From NCBI GenBank assembly GCA_018648825.1, contig JABGQL010000165.1:41037-74333 (forward strand): a stretch of DNA of 33,297 nucleotides, in the 5' to 3' direction. This stretch comes from Gammaproteobacteria bacterium (GTDB taxonomy: Bacteria; Pseudomonadota; Gammaproteobacteria; GCF-002020875). Below, piece after piece: positions 16,599 through 25,847 of this stretch. A program made the translations under genes and the position numbers. Position 1 is the first letter of the stretch; the number at the start of each line of letters is the position of its first letter. The notes under the pieces are model-generated. The model made no database searches, was not told the DNA's origin, and saw only the letters and a list, made by a program, of their open reading frames with translations.

Positions 16599-18479
16599 TT
16601 AATGCGTTTCCATTTTGAGTGGAGTAAAGCGTTCCCCTTTACCGCTGAAGAAACGTGAAAAGCCCTCGTAATACTCTAGACGCAGACACTGGATGGCGAC
16701 GATTCCCCCCTCCAGTACGATGATAAAGAGGTTGCCTAGAATCAAGGTGATGGTGTGTCCCAGCGGGTCCATCATCTCTGCCAGGGTAAAGACGGCGGCG
16801 GCCAGTGCGACATGGTTGAGGCTGAAGGCGGCAACACGCAGGAAGGAGAGGGTGGCTGAGAGGTTGTTGATGATCTTGTCGACCCCCTCAATCAGCGTGA
16901 TCAGAATTTTTTCGTTTAAGCCACCCTCAATCGTATCCCAGCGGTAGTGCAGAATCAGCCCGAGGGGAAGGAATATACTGCTCAACTCCAGCAGCGCGAA
17001 CTGCTGATCAACCATATAGCGGTATGCAGCGAAGACCCCTCCAAACAGAAATAGCAGTCCGCTGACGCCTCGACCACTCCAGAGGGCCGCAGCCCGTTGA
17101 TCAATCGCCAGCAGGTTGGCAATCGAGAGTAGGTGAGTGATGGTGAGGAAGCCAATGCCCCAGATCAGGGCGATCAGCAGCATCTGGGTGGGATCGCTCA
17201 TCGGTGACATCCACAGCGGGGGGATCAGGTGTTCAAAGCCAAACAGACTGCCGTAGAGAAAGCCGAACAGAATGGATGAACCTCCGGCAAAACTGGCAAA
17301 GGTGAAGAGACCCGAAACCTTTTTTCTAAAGAGAAAACCGGCCAGAATGATAAATGCACCGTGCCCCACGTCGCCAAACATCATCCCAAACATCAGGGTG
17401 TAGCTCAGGGCAAAGAGTGGGGTTGGGTCGACCTCGCCATAGCGCGGTACACCAAACTGATTGACCAGCTTTTTGAATGGGTCGAGCAGGCGGGGGTGCT
17501 GTTGTAGGGAGGGGACGGTACTCATCTCCCCAGCAGAGGGGGTGCCAAAGGTGAGCAGGTAGGGGTGTTGCAGGCGCGACTGCAGCTTTTGATCAATCTC
17601 CTCTATACGGCTTGCAGCCACCCACCCCTCTAAAATGACCAGTTGTCCTCGGCCGCTGAGGCAGGAGGCGATGGTGGCAAAGGGGGATGCGCCACGTAGT
17701 AGCGTGAGCGCCTTACTGATCAACGGTTGATGTGTGGTGATCAGATCCTGTATCGCATCCTGGTAGTGGTCGGTCAATTGCTGATTGCTGCTTAACTGTT
17801 GTTGAAGCTCTTCTCGTAGCTGTTGTGGGCGGCTGCGCAGCTCGTCGGGGATGGTTAACTCATGGAAGCTTGCAGCCTTGAGGATCTCCTCAATATCTTG
17901 CTGATGACTCTTCTCGGTGGCGACGAAGATGTAGTGGTGAGCAGCGCTCTTGTGAAAAGGGTCCACTACGGTGTTAGCGAGTGAGAGAGCACGTTGCAGC
18001 TGCTCCAGCTCATTGTGGGGTATGGTGCCGATGAAAAACTTCAGAAAAGGGCTGTCGGAGGAGAGCCAGCTGAGATCAATATTGAGGTTCTCGAAGCGGC
18101 TGAGGCTATTGGCAAGCTGCTTGTGGTGTTGGCTCTTTTCGTGGGTGATGCGAATCTGCTCCTCATGGGCAGAGAGCTGTTTCCATAGGTCATAGATCTC
18201 CTGCTCAGCCTGTTGCAGTGCCTGTAGTGAGACTGGACCGCTGGGGGCGTCGGTGGTGATCGGCTCGTCTATATGGTGCAGAACCTTCTTCAAGCGGTTC
18301 TCTAGTTTCTGGTAGAGGCTCTGGTAGCGCTTTCCGGGAAACTCCCCCAAAATCTGATGATGCCGATTCTCAATCAGGTGGATCACCCTCATTGAGGCGA
18401 GTAGGTCTGAGGCGATTGGGGCATCACAGTCGAGCATCGCCAGTGAGAGGTGCTTTAGGGGGACGGGTCTGCCTAGCAT
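16599..18479 (-). CDS. ntpI: V/A-type ATPase subunit I (membrane stator, a-like)
   Basis: 626-residue subunit that forms the ion half-channels. The N-terminal ~340 residues are cytoplasmic and helical (peripheral-stalk anchor), beginning MLGRPVPLKHLSLAMLDCD. The C-terminal half has about seven to eight membrane segments, starting at ALSYTLMFGMMFGDVGHGAF, a hallmark of the family. The essential arginine facing the rotor is Arg548 in LSFLRVAAFSLNHVALAAAV. The end LEYYEGFSRFFSGKGERFTP is also typical. Length is near the family norm (620-660). Its ATG overlaps the stop of subunit C as TGATG. Confidence 0.95.
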   Translation of the reverse strand: MLGRPVPLKHLSLAMLDCDAPIASDLLASMRVIHLIENRHHQILGEFPGKRYQSLYQKLENRLKKVLHHIDEPITTDAPSGPVSLQALQQAEQEIYDLWKQLSAHEEQIRITHEKSQHHKQLANSLSRFENLNIDLSWLSSDSPFLKFFIGTIPHNELEQLQRALSLANTVVDPFHKSAAHHYIFVATEKSHQQDIEEILKAASFHELTIPDELRSRPQQLREELQQQLSSNQQLTDHYQDAIQDLITTHQPLISKALTLLRGASPFATIASCLSGRGQLVILEGWVAASRIEEIDQKLQSRLQHPYLLTFGTPSAGEMSTVPSLQQHPRLLDPFKKLVNQFGVPRYGEVDPTPLFALSYTLMFGMMFGDVGHGAFIILAGFLFRKKVSGLFTFASFAGGSSILFGFLYGSLFGFEHLIPPLWMSPMSDPTQMLLIALIWGIGFLTITHLLSIANLLAIDQRAAALWSGRGVSGLLFLFGGVFAAYRYMVDQQFALLELSSIFLPLGLILHYRWDTIEGGLNEKILITLIEGVDKIINNLSATLSFLRVAAFSLNHVALAAAVFTLAEMMDPLGHTITLILGNLFIIVLEGGIVAIQCLRLEYYEGFSRFFSGKGERFTPLKMETH

Positions 18480-19486
18480 CAGTGGTTGACCCCCACGGCT
18501 TGGCGGATCAGTGCCTCATCAAACTCTAACGCCTTTCCTTTGATGATCGCCTGTAGCAGACGCACCTCAGACTCTCGTAACAGCAGATAGCAGAAGACAC
18601 GGGTAATTCCGGATTGGGTGCTCTTAAGTATTTTATCAATCGCCTGCAGAGTGTAGTGCTCCATTAGGTTTTCGATCTGGGTCAAGCTCTCTGCCTGGCT
18701 CAGGAGCTGTTTGAGTGAGGCGGGTAGTGCCTCGATCACCTCCTGTAGCGTCTCCATTCGAGCCAGATGCATCAACTTCCCGGAGTGAAGTCTCTTTCCT
18801 GTGGGGGCCAGCAGGTAGTAGGACTTTGCGGGTGAGAGCTGGTAAGAGAAACGGTAGCGGATCAACCACAACAGGTTGAGGCGATCCATCATGGTTCCGT
18901 ACACCGTCATCAACGGTTGTTGATCTTCAGCGGAGAGGTAACGCAGCCGCTGCTTCAGTCCAGAGAAAAAGTGGCGATCAATTGCGGCATCGAGGGCGAA
19001 CAGATTTTGCCCCTCCTCCTCAAAGATGGAGCGTGCCTGTCGAACGATGGTGGAGTAGGGGGTCTGTTCCAGCAGGCGTAGCATCTCATAAGGGTCATCA
19101 GTATCCAGCAGGGTGTGGAGTGGTAGCAGTGCAAAGGGACCGAGGTCCACCAGCTCTCGCTCAATCTCCGTTTCACGCCTACCAGAAAACTTACCACGAA
19201 TCAGGGTCTTTAGATTGAACAGCTCATACCAGTGGATTGCGTAGTTGAGCATCTCACGCTCTAGCCCCGAGAAGGGGCGGAACAGCAGCTGGAAGTCGGC
19301 CAGCGCTCGGTCGATCAGCTGTTTTTCAATCTCACTACTGGCTGGGTTTTCGCTGTTACAGAGATGTTTTTTTTGTAGCGTATCAAGATCGGTCTCAATC
19401 ACGCGCCCCCAATCTTGTAGCGGGATCAGTCGGCCGGCGAGGATATTGACTCGTGTCAGGATATAGCTGTTGTCTTGCAGAGGCAT
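18479..19486 (-). CDS. ntpC: V/A-type ATPase subunit C (d-like socket subunit)
   Basis: 335-residue all-helical protein that seats the central stalk on the membrane ring. Family signs are SYILTRVNILAGRLIPLQDW at the start, YELFNLKTLIRGKFSG, and RLNLLWLIRYRFSYQLSPAKS followed by YYLLAPTGKRL near residue 230. Length matches family members (about 320-350). The gene follows the small stalk gene by six bases and overlaps subunit I by one base (TGATG). The start ATG at 19484-19486 has only a weak ribosome-binding site, which fits coupling to the preceding gene. Confidence 0.9.
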   Translation of the reverse strand: MPLQDNSYILTRVNILAGRLIPLQDWGRVIETDLDTLQKKHLCNSENPASSEIEKQLIDRALADFQLLFRPFSGLEREMLNYAIHWYELFNLKTLIRGKFSGRRETEIERELVDLGPFALLPLHTLLDTDDPYEMLRLLEQTPYSTIVRQARSIFEEEGQNLFALDAAIDRHFFSGLKQRLRYLSAEDQQPLMTVYGTMMDRLNLLWLIRYRFSYQLSPAKSYYLLAPTGKRLHSGKLMHLARMETLQEVIEALPASLKQLLSQAESLTQIENLMEHYTLQAIDKILKSTQSGITRVFCYLLLRESEVRLLQAIIKGKALEFDEALIRQAVGVNH

Positions 19487-19492
19487 GGAGAG

Positions 19493-19810
19493 TTACCGAT
19501 CCTCCTCCAGTAGCCGTGCCAGTGCATCGGTAAACGCCTCCTGTTGATGCTTTTCTGAAAGTTGGCGCAGTAGCAGGTTCTGTTCGTCATAACGCAGCTT
19601 GAGTTCGGCAATGCTCTGTTCAGCCCGTTCGTTGGCTCTGTCGAGAAAGGATTGATGCAGCTCTGGAAGCCGATCATTGAACTGTTGAAGAATGGCATGA
19701 CCATCCTTCAATGCCTGTTGTTTGATCTGCTCTCGCTGCTGTTCGCTCTCCTGTACAATTTTTTCAGCCTCCAGCTCGGACTGCAGAAGATCATTCAGTG
19801 AGTCGTGCAT
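19493..19810 (-). CDS. V/A-type ATPase small coiled-coil stalk subunit (G/H type)
   Basis: 105-residue, almost wholly helical, charged protein (MHDSLNDLLQSELEAEKIVQ, then EQQREQIKQQALKDG) of the size and composition of the peripheral-stalk partner of subunit E (called H, G or NtpF depending on the system). Sequence conservation is low in this family, so the assignment rests on size, coiled coil and its place as first gene of the operon. AAGGAG at 19818-19823 precedes the ATG at 19808-19810 by seven bases. Confidence 0.8.
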   Translation of the reverse strand: MHDSLNDLLQSELEAEKIVQESEQQREQIKQQALKDGHAILQQFNDRLPELHQSFLDRANERAEQSIAELKLRYDEQNLLLRQLSEKHQQEAFTDALARLLEEDR

Positions 19811-19841
19811 GGCGTCTCTCCTTAACGTGCGGACTGACCTG

Positions 19842-19871
19842 ATTGTAGGTTGGATTGTCTGATTATGGAAA
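19842..19871 (-). promoter_or_regulatory. Candidate promoter of the V/A-ATPase operon
   Basis: Read on the minus strand, TTTCCA (19866-19871) and TACAAT (19842-19847) are spaced by 18 bases. The -10 box matches five of six positions and the -35 box four of six. It lies about 32 bases upstream of the first ATPase gene. Read-through from the hemerythrin kinase gene, which ends 122 bases upstream, is also possible because no clear terminator separates them. Confidence 0.33.
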
Positions 19872-19932
19872 CGATCTATTGGGATTGTGTCCGGTAAATA
19901 ATCCAGCTGGTTATGTATCGGCGTAATTTTTC

Positions 19933-22900
19933 CTATACGTTCTGTAGCTCCTCAATCAGCATGTGGCACAGTGTGGGGATCTGCTCGAGCTTCCCATTGT
20001 CAATTGCCACTTGGGCTTTCCGTGCCACCTCAGCCAACTCAGGGAATCCAAATGTCAATGCTGTGCCTTTCACCCGATGTGCAACCTCTCTGGCGCTCCC
20101 CCACGCCTGCTGCTCAACAAAAGCAGTTAACTCCCGACGATTCTTTTTCGAACTCTCATCAAACAGAGCCATCAGCTCATCATCAATCAGCGCATGGCGT
20201 TTGGCGTGCTGTTTTGGCTTTTGCAAATTACGGATATAGGAGGGGGCTGCTTTGACCAGATCCTTATAGGCTAAATCCGAATGTAACACATGCTCACTCC
20301 ACCATCCCACTAGTGTTTCTACCATGACACAGATACTGCTCTTATTTACCTCTGTAGCAAAAAGAGTGGCCAGTTTTGAGAGATAAAGTTCATGCTCTTG
20401 TTTGTGTCTGTTGAGTTCAGGATAGCCGACCGATGCAAGCAGGTACTCTTCGTTCTGTAGATGATTTGCATAGGCATCACTGATTCTTGGTAGCATTTCC
20501 AATATCTGCTCTCTGGAGAAGAGCGCTTGGTTCTGTTGTGCCCTCTCCATCAATTCGTTGATCAGACCAGCAATCTCTCTATGCTGGCGGTCCATATCGG
20601 GGTGCCCCACAGAGTGCGTTTCACGCCACACAATAGACTCGATCTTGGCCGGTTTCTGCTGCTCCCCTAGGTAATGTGAGAGTACTTGCCAGAGAACCTC
20701 ATCATCAATCGGTTTAGAGAGAAAGTGGTCGCAGCCTGAGGTGATAAACAGCTCCTGCTGCTGTTTCATTACATTGGCCGAGAGCGCTATAATTGGGAGG
20801 GTAAACCCTTTCTGACGCAACACAGTTGTCGCTTCAATACCATCCATTATCGGCATCTGCATATCCATCAATATTAAGTCTACGGAATTTTTGGATACAT
20901 AATCCACCGCTTCCTCACCATTGTTGACGACTATAACCGTAATCCCCATCCCCTCCAGGATGCGTCGCTCTAACAGTTGTAGTTCTAAAATATCCTCAGC
21001 AATCAAGACCGTACCGGATAGCGGATAACGATTTACTGGACAGCTGGAGTGGTTAATATCATCGGCCACCAACTCACTTTGTCGGTAGGGGAGCATCAAC
21101 TCAAAAGTAGAGCCCACCCCCTCTTTGCTCTCTACATTAATCGTTCCCCCCATCATCTCAGCTAGACTTCCAGAGATAAAGAGTCCTAAACCTGTCCCAC
21201 CAAAGCGGTGGCTGATAGAGCTGTCGGCCTGTTCAAACTGTTTAAATAGTCGCTGTTGGGTTTCAAGTGACATCCCAATACCGCTGTCTTTCACCTTGAA
21301 GAAGAGGTTGTCTGTGTCATGCGAGATTGTTACAGCGACTTGCCCCTCCTGGGTGAACTTGATTGCATTACTGACTAAGTTTATCAATATTTGAGTGATA
21401 CGCTGTTCATCGCCAAGCAGCTGTCGCTCTTCATGAAAATCACTCTGTACAATGAAATCAAGTCTTGCATCGGTTGCTCGGCTTGAGAGCATCTGTTCTA
21501 GCTCTAGCAGCATCTGAGCTAGATTATAGGGGGCCTCGTCAATGGCGAATTTTCCAGACCGAATCTTTGACATGTCGAGGATATCATTGACCAACGCCAG
21601 CTGATTTCTTCCTGCTCTCCCAATCGACTGGATCACCTGCTCTCTCTCGTGATCCTCCTCATTTTCTGCCAAAAATTTACAGTTGCCGATAATCACGGTC
21701 AGTGGGGTACGCAACTCATGGCTCATGGAGGCGAGGAACTGATCTTTGGCTTTGTCAGCCTCAATCAGTTGCTGCTCTGCCCCTTGGCGTAGTAGGTTCT
21801 CCTCCTCCATATCCTCTGCCAGATTGAGTAGTGCGTGGTGAGAGGCGTTGACCTCATTCACCATTTTCCATTTCTCACACCCTTCCAGTACCCGTTGTAG
21901 CAGCACCTCTTGGGTATATGGCTTCTTGATATAGGAGAAGTTGCTGCCCAGTACACTACGCATCTCCTCCAGAGTGTGGTCTGTATAGGCGGTAAGAATC
22001 ACAATGTCGATTTGTGGTGAGATCTGGCGTATCTGTCGTGCGGTCTCCAGTCCGTCGATACCTGGCGGCATTCTCATATCGATCAGAGCAATCGCGAAAG
22101 GCTGCTCGGAAAACTGCGCCTCACGTACCTGCGCAATCGCCTGCTCTCCCTGTTTGGCAATGGAGATCTCAAATGGGGGTTGCTCTTCCTCAGTGGAGCT
22201 CTTCCCTTTGATCTCAGTACTGCCAAACTTATCAAACAGCTGGTTGAGACCCTCAGTGACCTCTAACGCACTACCCCCTATAGTTACCCCCAGTATGTTA
22301 CTGAGTAGTTCAAGGTTACGTGCTTCATCATCCACCAGCAGCACTCTTCTGTTTTGGAACTGTGGATCGATGGCAATCTGTTGTGCAACCTGAGAGCGAC
22401 TTTTCTGCACATAGTCACGTACCAGCATCATCTTCTGTAGAAAAGCGGGTTGGTCCTTAATCATCCAGTAGGCCGCCCCTGCCTCAACCGCTGTCATCTC
22501 ATCCCCTGCGTTGGTGAAGAGCAGAGGCAACACATACATGGTATGTGGGTCTTCATGTAGTAGGTGAATCAACTTGTCACCATTTCCACCTGGCATATAG
22601 AAGTCGATGAGGGCGACCTCAAAGGTCTGTTGCTGAGCAAGGCTGAACCCCTCCTCAATCGAGGCAGCAGCCTGTACGTGAAAACCAACCTCCTCCAGTT
22701 GGTGTTTATAGATGGTGCGAACGGTGGTTGAGTCATCTACCAGCAGTAGCTCAACCGGCTCTTGTGTTGAATTAAGTGGCTCCGGTTCTGTTAGTGGTTC
22801 CCCTTGGAGTAACAGGCGCAGGTCTTGGTATGCCTTAAGGCTGCGAAGCTCGCGCTTCATCGCCCCCATTCGCAGCTCTCGTTTGAGGCTATTTTTTTGC

Positions 22901-23544
22901 AGAATAGAGGCAGTCTGCATTTTTGCATTAAGCCGTTCGGTTTGTAGATCAACCCGACTCGCCAGATCCTGCCTCAGCAGCTCCAGCTGATGAGCTTGAT
23001 TCCAGCTGATGCAGCTGTTACGGACAACTTGGTAGAGCTCCTCAGAGTGAAATGGTTTTCTAAACCAGAGTACCGCACCGCTGATCTGTTGAAAAATCTC
23101 ATCGCTTGTGTAGTCACTGTATGCAGTGACAAAGATGATCTGGATATTCTGGTCGATCTTACGAATCTGGCGTGCTGCTTCCAGTCCGCCGATGCCTGAA
23201 GCCATACGTATATCAATCAGCGCAACGGCATAATTGAGCTGCACAGTAGCAGTGTCTCTTACCGCCTGAACGGCATCCTCTCCACTCAGAAAGCAGTCTA
23301 GTGGATAGGGCAAATAATCATTATCAGTCGCCTCTTCTGGGGGGGGATCGGTTCTATTCGCCTGCTTCACTCCGTCGGATAGGGTCTCTATCAACCGCTT
23401 TGCAGATGGGACAAGCGCCCTCTTTTCACCACTAAAGATCTGCTGATACTGCAGCAACAGGTTCTCATCATCATCGATTGCCAGGATCCGTCGGTTCTCC
23501 TCAGGATCGGTCCCTATATTATTGGTCAGTATCGTGCTTTTCAC
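19933..23544 (-). CDS. Multi-receiver hybrid histidine kinase with hemerythrin and HPt domains
   Basis: 1203-residue soluble phosphorelay protein with no membrane segment. Domain order: receiver 1 at about 18-180 (Asp111 in ALIDIRMASG), receiver 2 at 265-385 (Asp314 in ALIDFYMPGG), receiver 3 at 398-560 (Asp489 in ALIDMRMPPG), HisKA with His609 in FLASMSHELRTPLTVI, HATPase (NLVSNAIKF, DSGIGMS, GGTGLGLFIS), receiver 4 at 845-960 (Asp894 in LILMDMQMPIMDG), bacteriohemerythrin at 970-1100 and HPt at 1115-1203 (His1156 in AHRVKGTA). Receivers 1 and 3 carry long inserts before the aspartate. The hemerythrin has all seven diiron ligands: His988, His1028, Glu1032, His1047, His1051, His1085 and Asp1090. 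Start is GTG 23544 after a GGGGGG ribosome-binding site. Bacteriohemerythrins bind O2, so oxygen or redox sensing is inferred. The final phospho-acceptor is not encoded nearby. Confidence 0.92.
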   Translation of the reverse strand: MKSTILTNNIGTDPEENRRILAIDDDENLLLQYQQIFSGEKRALVPSAKRLIETLSDGVKQANRTDPPPEEATDNDYLPYPLDCFLSGEDAVQAVRDTATVQLNYAVALIDIRMASGIGGLEAARQIRKIDQNIQIIFVTAYSDYTSDEIFQQISGAVLWFRKPFHSEELYQVVRNSCISWNQAHQLELLRQDLASRVDLQTERLNAKMQTASILQKNSLKRELRMGAMKRELRSLKAYQDLRLLLQGEPLTEPEPLNSTQEPVELLLVDDSTTVRTIYKHQLEEVGFHVQAAASIEEGFSLAQQQTFEVALIDFYMPGGNGDKLIHLLHEDPHTMYVLPLLFTNAGDEMTAVEAGAAYWMIKDQPAFLQKMMLVRDYVQKSRSQVAQQIAIDPQFQNRRVLLVDDEARNLELLSNILGVTIGGSALEVTEGLNQLFDKFGSTEIKGKSSTEEEQPPFEISIAKQGEQAIAQVREAQFSEQPFAIALIDMRMPPGIDGLETARQIRQISPQIDIVILTAYTDHTLEEMRSVLGSNFSYIKKPYTQEVLLQRVLEGCEKWKMVNEVNASHHALLNLAEDMEEENLLRQGAEQQLIEADKAKDQFLASMSHELRTPLTVIIGNCKFLAENEEDHEREQVIQSIGRAGRNQLALVNDILDMSKIRSGKFAIDEAPYNLAQMLLELEQMLSSRATDARLDFIVQSDFHEERQLLGDEQRITQILINLVSNAIKFTQEGQVAVTISHDTDNLFFKVKDSGIGMSLETQQRLFKQFEQADSSISHRFGGTGLGLFISGSLAEMMGGTINVESKEGVGSTFELMLPYRQSELVADDINHSSCPVNRYPLSGTVLIAEDILELQLLERRILEGMGITVIVVNNGEEAVDYVSKNSVDLILMDMQMPIMDGIEATTVLRQKGFTLPIIALSANVMKQQQELFITSGCDHFLSKPIDDEVLWQVLSHYLGEQQKPAKIESIVWRETHSVGHPDMDRQHREIAGLINELMERAQQNQALFSREQILEMLPRISDAYANHLQNEEYLLASVGYPELNRHKQEHELYLSKLATLFATEVNKSSICVMVETLVGWWSEHVLHSDLAYKDLVKAAPSYIRNLQKPKQHAKRHALIDDELMALFDESSKKNRRELTAFVEQQAWGSAREVAHRVKGTALTFGFPELAEVARKAQVAIDNGKLEQIPTLCHMLIEELQNV

Positions 23545-23572
23545 TTAATTCCCCCCTTTCTTAGGCTGTGAG

Positions 23573-23601
23573 AATATAGTATAGACGGGTGCAGTAATCA
23601 A
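23573..23601 (-). promoter_or_regulatory. Candidate promoter of the hemerythrin hybrid kinase
   Basis: On the minus strand TTGATT (23596-23601) and TATATT (23573-23578) are separated by exactly 17 bases, matching four and five of six consensus positions. The predicted start lies about 20 bases before the GTG start codon, leaving room for the ribosome-binding site. Confidence 0.42.
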
Positions 23602-23640
23602 ATGTTCAGGTGGCCAAGAAGAGCTTGGTTTTTAGGCTGG

Positions 23641-23715
23641 GAGCAGCTGGATGCTACTGCTCTGATGATATTGGTTGAGTGCTGTTATTGTGAATTTGGC
23701 CCCAGTTCTCTGGGG
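23641..23715. other. Two hairpins between divergent genes
   Basis: GAGCAG (23641-23646) pairs with CTGCTC (23657-23662) across a 10-base loop, and CCCCAG (23700-23705) pairs with CTGGGG (23710-23715) across TTCT. They lie between the divergent hybrid kinase and crcB. I compared this region mentally with the fluoride riboswitch that often precedes crcB and do not recognise its pseudoknot consensus. Function is unknown. Confidence 0.35.
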
Positions 23716-23772
23716 TGAGCGAGTGTGTAATTGAAAGTTGCTTAGACAATACCTAATAGGGGCACCGATAGG

Positions 23773-23778
23773 TATAAT
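23773..23778 (+). promoter_or_regulatory. Consensus -10 box implying leaderless crcB mRNA
   Basis: A perfect TATAAT ends seven bases before the A of the crcB start codon at 23786, where transcription would be expected to begin. No purine-rich ribosome-binding site lies between (CTGCCCC). No -35 box is found at 16-18 bases; TAGACA at 23743-23748 is 24 bases away. Confidence 0.35.
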
Positions 23779-23785
23779 CTGCCCC

Positions 23786-24169
23786 ATGCAATTAGTCGCA
23801 ATCGCCGCAGGTGGTGCCGCAGGTGCCGTGATGCGTTATCTGGTCTCTAACGGGGTCTACAACTGGTTAGGTCGTGGATTTCCGTGGGGAACCCTGACAG
23901 TCAATGGCGTTGGATCGCTGTTGATGGGGGTGCTGTTTGTGCTGTTAACAGAGCGTTTGGCGCTGGGGCCGCAGTGGCGAGCCTTTCTGCTGATCGGTTT
24001 CTTGGGGGCGTTTACCACCTTCTCTACCTTCTCTATTGAGACACTGAACCTGATTGAGGGGGGAGAGCTATTGCGTGCAGTGGTGAATATGGTGGGTAGT
24101 GTGGTGCTCTGTGTTGCGGCGGCATGGGGTGGGGTGGTGGTTGGACGAATGGTGTGGGGGGCAACATAG
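23786..24169 (+). CDS. crcB: Fluoride channel CrcB/Fluc
   Basis: 127-residue inner-membrane protein that forms dual-topology dimers and exports fluoride. Characteristic segments are GGAAGAVMRYLVS, FPWGTLTVNGVGSLLMGVL and LIGFLGAFTTFSTFSIE; the last contains the conserved phenylalanine and threonine-serine track. Four membrane segments are visible, as expected. ATG 23786 is the family-typical start (MQLVAIAAGGAAGAVMRY); the frame is open upstream but gives a non-homologous extension. It is followed with a one-base overlap by a DUF190 gene, a common partner, and then by serS. Confidence 0.95.
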   Translation: MQLVAIAAGGAAGAVMRYLVSNGVYNWLGRGFPWGTLTVNGVGSLLMGVLFVLLTERLALGPQWRAFLLIGFLGAFTTFSTFSIETLNLIEGGELLRAVVNMVGSVVLCVAAAWGGVVVGRMVWGAT

Positions 24170-24489
24170 TGGCATTGAAAACAACAACGGTAACCATGGT
24201 GCGCATCTACCTTTCGGAGGAGAATGCACATCTACAGTCGCTCTTGAAGCAGCTGCGTGATGAGGAGCAGTTGCGTGGGGTTACGGTATTTCGGGGGATC
24301 TCCGGTTTTGGTGCTGGAGGAGAGGTTCATACCGGTGGGTTGATCGATCTGTCGCTCAACCTGCCGCTGGTAGTGGAGTTTTTTGATACCCCAGAGAAGG
24401 TAGAGCGGGTGTTGGAAGATCTTGTAAAAACAGTTGATCCAGCTCATATCGTGAGTTGGCCTGCAGAGCAGACAATAGACAATATATAG
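24169..24489 (+). CDS. DUF190 family protein, PII-like partner of CrcB
   Basis: Small cytoplasmic protein of 106 residues with the DUF190 pattern VRIYLSEENAHLQSLLKQL, RGVTVFRGISGFGAGGEVHT and LPLVVEFFDTPEKVERVL. The fold is related to PII signal proteins. Genes of this family often sit next to crcB, and a regulatory role in fluoride export is inferred from that linkage, not shown. I chose GTG 24169, which shares its first base with the crcB stop and has GGGGGG at 24156-24161; ATG 24196 is an alternative that would remove nine residues and place the first strand at the very N-terminus. Confidence 0.85.
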   Translation: MALKTTTVTMVRIYLSEENAHLQSLLKQLRDEEQLRGVTVFRGISGFGAGGEVHTGGLIDLSLNLPLVVEFFDTPEKVERVLEDLVKTVDPAHIVSWPAEQTIDNI

Positions 24490-24497
24490 ACAATTAA

Positions 24498-25820
<1,323 letters not shown>

Positions 25821-25847
25821 AAGAACAACACAAAAGAGAACAACAGT

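Noticed and set aside
23545-23785. Fluoride riboswitch upstream of crcB
   Set aside because: Hairpins exist but I cannot find the conserved pseudoknot sequence, and the -10 box next to the start codon argues against a leader.
24124-24168. Upstream extension of the DUF190 protein from ATG 24124
   Set aside because: The extra 15 residues are glycine- and tryptophan-rich, out of frame within crcB, and absent from the family.
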